Shown here piece by piece: positions 5,056 to 10,086 of a stretch of DNA of 10,086 bases (its first letter is position 1; each line of letters begins with the position of its first letter). Under the pieces are notes generated by a model that did no database searches, was not told where the DNA came from, and was given only the letters and a program-made list of their open reading frames with translations. Source of the DNA: Clostridiales bacterium UBA7011 (GTDB lineage Bacteria > Bacillota > Clostridia > Oscillospirales > Butyricicoccaceae); assembly GCA_002449635.1 (NCBI GenBank), contig DJXF01000063.1, positions 1 to 10,086 of the forward strand, in the 5' to 3' direction. The translations under genes and the position numbers were made by a program.

Positions 5056-6546
5056 ATGGATTTGACCAAGAGCAGGGTCGCCCTGTGCCGCCCGATTCTG
5101 GACACATGGAATACCTATGAAGAAACCACCGATGCCATCGTTCCGGACACGTTCCCCGACATTGCGCGCGTCGCTGCTGTGTACGGCAATCCGCAGCTGA
5201 AGGACGATGCCCCGCAATCCGGCCGTGTCCTTATCTCCGGCAGTATCCATGCGACGGTGCTGTATGTGCCGGAGGGCGGCGGAGCGCCGCGCAAACTGGA
5301 TATCCCGATCAGCTTTGCACACATCGAGGAGGCTGCCGGCATTGATGCGGACAGCCGGCTGTTTGTCTCCTGCCGCGTTGTGTCGGCAACAGCACATGTG
5401 ATGAATTCGCGCAAGCTTTCCGTGACAGCGGCGCTCTCCCTCTCCTGCCGTGTCTTTGCCGCGGACACCGTTGCGCTCACCGACGGTTTTTCCGATGATT
5501 CCGACGATTTGCAGCTGCTGACAACCACACATACGATAACTGTCCCGAGCAGTGTGCACCGGCATGAATTTACTCTCATGGAGGATGTCAGCCTTCCGGA
5601 GGGCACAAAGTATAACGCGGTGTTTGCCCCGCGCGCCGAAATGCGGCTGTCCGACTGCCGTATTCTGAACGGAAAAGCGGTTCTCAAGGGTGATATCGCA
5701 CTGCATCTGCTCGCACAGACAAACGAGGAAACACTGGAAAATACGGACTTTGTCATCCCGTTTACCCAGATTTTCGAGGCGGAGGGGATCGAAGAAAACC
5801 AGACGGTCAATGTCTGCTTTTCCATACGGCATCTGGATGCCGAGCTGCGCGATGACGGTCTGGTGGGCATCGGTCTGGGCGCCTGTGCACTGCTCACCGC
5901 TTTTCAGACGCACACATTGCAGCTGATTGATGATGTCTACCATCTGGTGCATCCCGTACATGCGGAAACGCAGCCGGTCACGCTGCCCGCCTGCCATCCA
6001 TTGGCTGAACTGGGGTGTGAGGCGGCGGAAACCATCCCTGTCGGCATGAAAATTGCACAGATTTCCGATGTCAGCGCTGCGCTCGATGCGCTGATACAGG
6101 ACGGAGGACAGCCTTCCCTGCGCATGATGGTGTGCATTCTTTACCGTGCGGACGACGGGGAATACTACTCCGTGCAGCGCGCTGTTTCCCTGCCGCTGAG
6201 TATTCCGGACGCCACGCAGCATGTGCGGCTTAACGGGATGCAGTGCCGCGCATCGGCCACAATCACGGGAGAAGACGCCATATCTCTGTCCCTCAACGGA
6301 CGGTGCAGCCTGCTTTGTGATGAACCGCTGCAGCTCAACGACCTGTCTGCCCTGCAAATCGACAGCGATACACCCGCGCCGGCATCGCCCGTATCCATTA
6401 TTGTGCGGTATGTCGATGCAGAAGAGCGTCTTTGGGATATCGCCAAAAGCTGCCGCACGACAGTCGATGCGATTCGCCAGGCAAATCAGCTGTCGGACGA
6501 CTGCACGGCGGCAAAAGCACAAATGCTGCTCATTCCGGTACAGTGA
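5056..6546 (+). CDS. sipL: SipL-type spore coat morphogenesis protein (SPOCS/DUF3794 and LysM)
   Basis: In Clostridioides difficile, SipL binds SpoIVA through its C-terminal LysM domain and is needed to place coat around the forespore. This 496-residue protein has the same plan. Three beta-rich SPOCS/DUF3794-like regions lie at about 27-135 (VPDTFPDIARV, then VLISGSIHATVLY and ISFAHIEEAAG), 172-285 (AVLKGDIALHLLA, VIPFTQIFEAEGI) and, more degenerate, 325-425. A LysM domain occupies about 449-494 (EERLWDIAKS, TTVDAIRQANQLS, ending QMLLIPVQ), with Trp460 in the usual place. There is no signal peptide or membrane segment, as expected for a mother-cell cytosolic protein. AAGGAGG at 5042-5048 supports the start. 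spoIVA follows after 21 nt, in line with a stoichiometric SipL-SpoIVA complex. Other DUF3794-LysM proteins exist in Clostridia, but the pairing with spoIVA favours SipL. Confidence 0.88.
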   Translation: MDLTKSRVALCRPILDTWNTYEETTDAIVPDTFPDIARVAAVYGNPQLKDDAPQSGRVLISGSIHATVLYVPEGGGAPRKLDIPISFAHIEEAAGIDADSRLFVSCRVVSATAHVMNSRKLSVTAALSLSCRVFAADTVALTDGFSDDSDDLQLLTTTHTITVPSSVHRHEFTLMEDVSLPEGTKYNAVFAPRAEMRLSDCRILNGKAVLKGDIALHLLAQTNEETLENTDFVIPFTQIFEAEGIEENQTVNVCFSIRHLDAELRDDGLVGIGLGACALLTAFQTHTLQLIDDVYHLVHPVHAETQPVTLPACHPLAELGCEAAETIPVGMKIAQISDVSAALDALIQDGGQPSLRMMVCILYRADDGEYYSVQRAVSLPLSIPDATQHVRLNGMQCRASATITGEDAISLSLNGRCSLLCDEPLQLNDLSALQIDSDTPAPASPVSIIVRYVDAEERLWDIAKSCRTTVDAIRQANQLSDDCTAAKAQMLLIPVQ

Positions 6547-6567
6547 CACAGGCTCAGGGAGGTTTCG

Positions 6568-8046
6568 ATGGAACAACAAAAGCTGTATGAAGACATCAGC
6601 CGCCGCACCGGCGGTACCATTTATATCGGTGTAGTCGGACCAGTCCGCACGGGGAAATCCACCCTCATCAAGCGGTTTATGGAAACCCTTGTGCTGCCGG
6701 GTATTGAAAATCCCTATCGGCGCGAACGGGCCAAGGACGAACTTCCGCAGTCCGGCTCCGGCCGCACCATTATGACAGCCGAACCGAAATTTGTGCCCGA
6801 GGAAGCCGCTGAAATTGCACTGGACGGCGACAGCAGCTGCAAGGTTCGCATGGTGGACTGCGTGGGATACCTCGTGGACGGCGCGCTCGGACATACCGAG
6901 GAAGATACGCCGCGTATGGTTTCCACGCCGTGGAGTGATACGCCCATTCCGATGGCGGAAGCCGCTGAACTGGGAACGCGCAAGGTAATTACCGACCACT
7001 CAACCATCGGTCTGGTCGTCACGACAGACGGTACGGTGACCGATATCCCGCGCGAAAGCTATGTGGATGCCGAAGCCCGTGTCATTCGGGAGCTGCTCGG
7101 ACTGAACAAGCCGTTTCTTGTGCTTGTCAACTCCACGCAGCCGCAGGGCGAAGCTGCGCAGCAAATCTGCCGTGAGCTTGCCGATACCTATGACGTAACT
7201 GCGCTCGCCGTCGACTGTCTGAATATGGATGCCGCGCAGATGGGAGATGTGCTGAAATCGGTGCTGTATGAATTTCCGGTCCGCGAGGTCGGCATCATTC
7301 TGCCGCCGTGGGTGGGAACCCTGCCCGCCGGTCACCGCGTCAAGGAGGCTGTTTACGGCGGCATCCGCAGTCAGGCGGCGCACATCGGCCGCATGCGCGA
7401 TATGAAGCTGTGTGCCGAGGCGCTCGCCGCAACCGAATATGTCTCGGATGCACAGGTGAAGAATATGGAGCTCGGCACAGGCAGTGTGCAGCTGGAAATG
7501 CGGATTCCCCAGTCGGTCTTTTATCAGATTGCGGGCGAGCAGTCCGGTCTCACCATTCGCGGCGAGGCTGATTTGATCCCGCTGCTCACGCGTCTGGCAA
7601 AAGTTGAGAAGGAATACGAACGCTTTGACGGCGCACTGACGCAGGTGCGGCAGACGGGTTACGGCATTGTCATGCCGACCATTGATGAATTGAAGCTGGA
7701 TGAGCCGGAGATCGTCCGGCAGGGCGGTCGGTACGGTGTGCGTCTGACAGCCTCTGCACCGTCCATTCACATGATTCGGGCTGACATTCAGACGGAGGTT
7801 TCACCGATCGTCGGCACGGAAAAGCAATCGGAGGATCTCGTTCAGTATCTGCTCTCCGAATTCAACGGCGAACCGGAACGGATCTGGCAAACCAACATTT
7901 TCGGCAAATCACTCAACGAATTGGTCAGCGAGGGAATGAATACCAAACTCACGCGCATGCCGGACGACGCGCGAAGCAAGCTGCAGGAAACACTGGAGCG
8001 CATCATCAACGAAGGCTCCGGCGGTCTGATCTGTATTATCCTATGA
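6568..8046 (+). CDS. spoIVA: Stage IV sporulation protein A, coat basement-layer ATPase
   Basis: SpoIVA is a mother-cell ATPase of the TRAFAC class. After ATP hydrolysis it polymerises irreversibly on the forespore surface, giving the platform for spore coat assembly; SpoVM and, in clostridia, SipL tether it. The protein has 492 residues, matching B. subtilis. The Walker A motif GPVRTGKST is at 24-32 (Lys30), the sensor-threonine region RTIMTAEPKFVP follows at 66-77 (Thr70), and the Walker B-like MVDCVGYLVDGALGH begins at 95 (Asp97). Lys30, Thr70 and Asp97 fall at the numbers I recall for B. subtilis, although Ala71 stands where Bacillus has a second Thr. The C-terminus GSGGLICIIL matches the conserved tail that contacts SpoVM. 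AGGGAGG at 6556-6562 supports the start. It is second in the sipL operon under the sigma-E-like promoter. Confidence 0.97.
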   Translation: MEQQKLYEDISRRTGGTIYIGVVGPVRTGKSTLIKRFMETLVLPGIENPYRRERAKDELPQSGSGRTIMTAEPKFVPEEAAEIALDGDSSCKVRMVDCVGYLVDGALGHTEEDTPRMVSTPWSDTPIPMAEAAELGTRKVITDHSTIGLVVTTDGTVTDIPRESYVDAEARVIRELLGLNKPFLVLVNSTQPQGEAAQQICRELADTYDVTALAVDCLNMDAAQMGDVLKSVLYEFPVREVGIILPPWVGTLPAGHRVKEAVYGGIRSQAAHIGRMRDMKLCAEALAATEYVSDAQVKNMELGTGSVQLEMRIPQSVFYQIAGEQSGLTIRGEADLIPLLTRLAKVEKEYERFDGALTQVRQTGYGIVMPTIDELKLDEPEIVRQGGRYGVRLTASAPSIHMIRADIQTEVSPIVGTEKQSEDLVQYLLSEFNGEPERIWQTNIFGKSLNELVSEGMNTKLTRMPDDARSKLQETLERIINEGSGGLICIIL

Positions 8047-8052
8047 CCCAAA

Positions 8053-8089
8053 GCGGACAGCGCACCTTGTACGACTCTGCGCTGTCCGC
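8053..8089 (+). terminator. Strong hairpin after spoIVA without a U-tract
   Basis: GCGGACAGCGCA (8053-8064) pairs perfectly with TGCGCTGTCCGC (8078-8089) around a 13-nt loop, 7 nt after the spoIVA stop. It is not followed by a T-run, so it is a doubtful intrinsic terminator; it may protect the mRNA 3' end or act together with the hairpin at 8180-8210. Confidence 0.45.
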
Positions 8090-8179
8090 CGCCGTTTGCG
8101 CGTGCATTTGTCCTCTGTAGGCGGACACTCCGTTCTTTTCTCTTTCCACCGCGAACAAACACAAAAAAATACCAGAAAT

Positions 8180-8210
8180 CCGCCAATTTGCTGGACAAGG
8201 GCGGTTTTTT
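8180..8210 (+). terminator. Probable intrinsic terminator of sipL-spoIVA
   Basis: CCGCC (8180-8184) pairs with GGCGG (8200-8204), with TTG/CAA possibly extending the fold inside, followed by six Ts (8205-8210). The stem is short. It overlaps the -35 region of the promoter for the next gene. Confidence 0.55.
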
Positions 8211-8220
8211 CCATCATAAT
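8192..8220 (+). promoter_or_regulatory. Candidate sigma-A promoter for the phosphoglycerate mutase gene
   Basis: TGGACA (8192-8197), a 17-bp spacer and CATAAT (8215-8220); each hexamer is one base from consensus. The predicted start near 8227 gives a leader of about 26 nt containing AAAGGAGA. It overlaps the terminator hairpin of the preceding operon. Confidence 0.6.
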
Positions 8221-8252
8221 ATGAGAAGAAAGACGGATAAAGGAGAAGTCTG

Positions 8253-9464
8253 ATGAAATATATTATCGTACTCGGCGACGGCATGGCCGATGAGCCTATT
8301 GACATGCTTGGCGGAAAAACCCCGTTGGAATATGCCGCCACACCGACACTCGATCGTCTTGCGCCGCAGTCGGAAATTGCGCTTGTACATACCATCCCGG
8401 ATGGAATGGCGCCCGGCAGTGATACCGCAAATCTCGCAGTGCTGGGTTACAATCCGCGCACCTATTATTCCGGACGCTCACCGCTGGAGGCACTGAGCAT
8501 CGGCGTCGATATGAAGCCGACGGACATCGCATTGCGCACAAACATCGTGACATTGTCAGATGAGCCCGATATTCCGTTTGAGCAGCGCACGATTGTTGAC
8601 CACAGCTCCGGGGAAATTTCCACGGCTGATGCCGCTGTCCTGCTGGAAGCGGTGAAAAAAGAATTCGAAAAGGATACCTATCACTTTTATGTCGGCACCA
8701 GCTACCGGCATCTGCTGATCTGGGAACACGGCGAAGTGATTGACCTTGCTCCGCCGCACGATCATTTGGGTGAGGTAATTGCGCCGTATCTGCCGGAGGA
8801 CGCAGTTCTGCGCGATATGATGGTGCGCAGCTATACCATTCTGAATGACCATCCGATCAATGTCGAACGCGCGCGCAGGGGACTGAACAAGGCCAACTGC
8901 CTGTGGTTCTGGGGCGCCGGAACCCGTCCCGCACTTTCCTCTTTCCGGGAGAAAACCGGAAAAACCGGTGTTATGATTTCGGCTGTCGATCTGCTCAAGG
9001 GTATCGCAGTCGGCGCCGGCATGGATGTGATTGAGGTAGAAGGCGCAACCGGCTCACTCGACACCAATTATGAAGGCAAGGCAATGGCTGCGGTACAAGC
9101 GCTGCTCGACGGCGCAGATTTTGCCTATATTCATGTAGAAGCGCCGGACGAAATGGGACATCAGGGAAATGTCGCGCACAAGGTGCGGTCGATCGCTTAT
9201 CTGGATGAACGTGTCATCCGCGTTGTTGTCGATGCGCTGACAAACGCAGGCGAAGATTTCCGCCTGCTCGTGATGCCGGATCACCCCACCCCCATCCGCT
9301 GCCGCACGCACACAAACGATTCCATTCCATATCTGCTGTATGACAGCACAAAATCCATGAGCAACGGTGTCTCTGCCTACAATGAGACGCAGGCCCGCAT
9401 GAGCGGAACGCAAATCGAACGCGGTTATACGCTGATAGACAAGCTGTTCGCAGACGAATTTTAA
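8253..9464 (+). CDS. apgM: Cofactor-independent phosphoglycerate mutase, archaeal (ApgM) type
   Basis: Interconverts 3- and 2-phosphoglycerate in glycolysis, using two metal ions and a phosphoserine intermediate (alkaline phosphatase superfamily). The 403 residues match the short archaeal-type iPGM found in many Clostridia, not the ~510-residue GpmI. Visible elements: GDGMAD at 8-13 (Asp9, metal), PDGMAPGSDTANLAVLGY from 49 (Ser56, probable catalytic serine), HVEAPDEMGHQGN at 294-306 (Asp299, His303) and MPDHPTP at 341-347 followed by RTHTND (Asp343, His344, His353), as expected for the metal-binding set. AAAGGAGA lies at 8239-8246 before the ATG. It is monocistronic with its own promoter and terminator. 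Some relatives are labelled 'proposed homoserine kinase' where they sit beside threonine genes; no such genes are nearby, and fba and pfp lie in the same window, so the mutase reading is preferred. Confidence 0.88.
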   Translation: MKYIIVLGDGMADEPIDMLGGKTPLEYAATPTLDRLAPQSEIALVHTIPDGMAPGSDTANLAVLGYNPRTYYSGRSPLEALSIGVDMKPTDIALRTNIVTLSDEPDIPFEQRTIVDHSSGEISTADAAVLLEAVKKEFEKDTYHFYVGTSYRHLLIWEHGEVIDLAPPHDHLGEVIAPYLPEDAVLRDMMVRSYTILNDHPINVERARRGLNKANCLWFWGAGTRPALSSFREKTGKTGVMISAVDLLKGIAVGAGMDVIEVEGATGSLDTNYEGKAMAAVQALLDGADFAYIHVEAPDEMGHQGNVAHKVRSIAYLDERVIRVVVDALTNAGEDFRLLVMPDHPTPIRCRTHTNDSIPYLLYDSTKSMSNGVSAYNETQARMSGTQIERGYTLIDKLFADEF

Positions 9465-9476
9465 TCATATCACCAC

Positions 9477-9529
9477 AAAAATGCCGCTTCCCGCGCCAGT
9501 TGAGCACGAAAAGCGGCATTCTCTTTTTA
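9477..9529. terminator. Bidirectional terminator between apgM and tagD
   Basis: AATGCCGCTT (9480-9489) pairs with AAGCGGCATT (9511-9520) around a 21-nt loop. The plus side continues as TTCTCTTTTT and the minus side as T-rich sequence from the As at 9477-9480, so it can serve both convergent genes. Confidence 0.85.
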
Positions 9530-9925
9530 TCATTTTACATTCAGTTCTTCTTTGATTTTCGTTGTAGAAATCTCGGGCGTGCGCGGCAGATAGACGACCT
9601 CACAGCCTTCTTCCTCAAGAAAATCGAATTTGCCCTTCCAGTCATCACCGATTACAAAAGTATCTACATGGTACTCATGGACATCTGTTTTCTTCTGATC
9701 CCAGCTTTCCTCCGGAATCACGAGGTCAACATAGCGAATTGCCTCGACGAGCTGCTTACGCTCTTCATAAGAAAAATAGCATTTTTTCCGCTTTTCATTC
9801 CAGTTAAATTCATCTGTTGATACAGCGACAATGAGATAATCGCCCAGTGCCTTTGCTCGGCGCAGCAAATTGATGTGACCGTAGTGCAGCAGGTCAAAGG
9901 TTCCGTATGTAATGACTCGTTTCAT
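9530..9925 (-). CDS. tagD: Glycerol-3-phosphate cytidylyltransferase
   Basis: Makes CDP-glycerol from CTP and sn-glycerol-3-phosphate in the cytosol, the activated donor for glycerol-phosphate polymers such as wall teichoic acid. The 131-residue protein is the full family length (B. subtilis TagD is about 129). It has the nucleotidyltransferase signature GTFDLLHYGH at 8-17 (His14 and His17 of the HxGH motif), IGDDWKGKFD from 92, and RTPEISTT at 115-122 in place of the usual RTxGISTT; the Gly of that loop is Glu here. The ATG at 9925 is preceded by AAAGGAT. No teichoic-acid or glycosyltransferase genes adjoin it in the window; its own promoter and a terminator isolate it. A paralogue acting on another sugar or polyol phosphate cannot be excluded. 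Confidence 0.9.
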   Translation of the reverse strand: MKRVITYGTFDLLHYGHINLLRRAKALGDYLIVAVSTDEFNWNEKRKKCYFSYEERKQLVEAIRYVDLVIPEESWDQKKTDVHEYHVDTFVIGDDWKGKFDFLEEEGCEVVYLPRTPEISTTKIKEELNVK

Positions 9926-9973
9926 GTCGATTCAAAATCCTTTCAAACGTCCGAACTGTTTTTATCAGGAATC

Positions 9974-10003
9974 ATTATAACACGTTTATAGACTGAATGA
10001 CAG
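9974..10003 (-). promoter_or_regulatory. Promoter for tagD
   Basis: On the minus strand, CTGTCA (9998-10003), an 18-bp spacer and a perfect TATAAT (9974-9979). Transcription would begin near 9967, about 42 nt before the start codon. The -35 is a 4/6 match. Confidence 0.7.
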
Positions 10004-10027
10004 TGCTTTCTGCTGATTTTTACGGAC

Positions 10028-10058
10028 AAAACAAAAACGGAACCGAAATCGGTTCCGT
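10028..10058 (-). terminator. Intrinsic terminator after the 5S rRNA tail
   Basis: ACGGAACCG and CGGTTCCGT (10050-10058 and 10037-10045) form a 9-bp stem around a 4-nt loop. On the minus strand it is followed by TTTTGTTTT. It lies a few bases beyond the probable 5S rRNA end and before the tagD promoter, as expected for the end of an rRNA operon. Confidence 0.88.
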
Positions 10059-10064
10059 CTCTGT

Positions 10065-10086
10065 GTAGGCATCGACCTATCTTCCC
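10065..10086 (-). rRNA. rrf: Probable 3' end of 5S rRNA, cut by the window edge
   Basis: The minus strand enters the window reading GGGAAGATAGGTCGATGCC, which strongly resembles the conserved 3' portion of bacterial 5S rRNA (GGGAGAGTAGGTCGxxGCC). The 3' end is estimated at about 10065 by comparison with the usual few bases after that motif. An intrinsic terminator follows at once. Only about 22 nt are visible, so the call rests on this short match and on context. Confidence 0.7.

Noticed and set aside
5026..6999. Very long minus-strand open frame (657 codons) opposite sipL and spoIVA
   Set aside because: It runs antisense across two confidently identified genes and the sigma-E-like promoter, and its translation is rich in His, Arg, Cys and Gln with no recognisable domain. 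It is a frame shadow.

Overview
The window looks like chromosome of an anaerobic, endospore-forming Firmicute, most likely a Clostridia member of the Oscillospiraceae/Ruminococcaceae type. The reasons are SpoIVA, SpoVM and a SipL-type SPOCS-LysM protein (SipL is the clostridial SpoIVA partner), a PPi-type phosphofructokinase, an archaeal-type cofactor-independent phosphoglycerate mutase, AGGAGG-like ribosome binding sites and a moderately GC-rich composition (an impression, not counted). No mobile element, CRISPR array, tRNA or integration site was seen.

Layout. (1) Positions 1-2236 hold a divergent glycolytic pair: class II fructose-bisphosphate aldolase (minus, cut by the left edge) and PPi-type phosphofructokinase (plus). 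The 296-bp intergenic region between them carries two similar sigma-A promoters facing outwards, leader hairpins and an inverted repeat. A strong terminator closes pfp. (2) Positions 2314-2562 hold a two-gene micro-operon: a 48-residue hydrophobic protein followed 15 nt later by SpoVM (28 residues). Both genes are too small for ordinary gene finders. (3) Positions 2614-4115 hold a sigma-A promoter, an immediate strong hairpin plus U-tract (a likely attenuator) and a MATE efflux transporter. (4) Positions 4187-4930 hold an 18-bp bidirectional terminator and a minus-strand HAD hydrolase with an unusual DxN motif. (5) Positions 4997-8046 hold a sigma-E-like promoter and the sipL-spoIVA operon. 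(6) Positions 8192-9464 hold a monocistronic iPGM gene. (7) Positions 9480-10003 hold a bidirectional terminator and a minus-strand glycerol-3-phosphate cytidylyltransferase (tagD). (8) At the right edge are an intrinsic terminator and what looks like the 3' tail of a minus-strand 5S rRNA, so an rRNA operon probably ends here.

Function. Two themes interleave. Glycolysis is represented by aldolase, PPi-PFK and phosphoglycerate mutase. Spore-envelope morphogenesis is represented by SpoVM (curvature-sensing membrane anchor), SpoIVA (ATPase that polymerises into the coat basement layer) and SipL (SPOCS/LysM partner of SpoIVA). These three coat-basement components lie within about 5.6 kb. The most interesting item is the unannotated hydrophobic 48-residue protein directly upstream of, and probably translationally coupled to, spoVM; it is a candidate new partner of the forespore-surface machinery.
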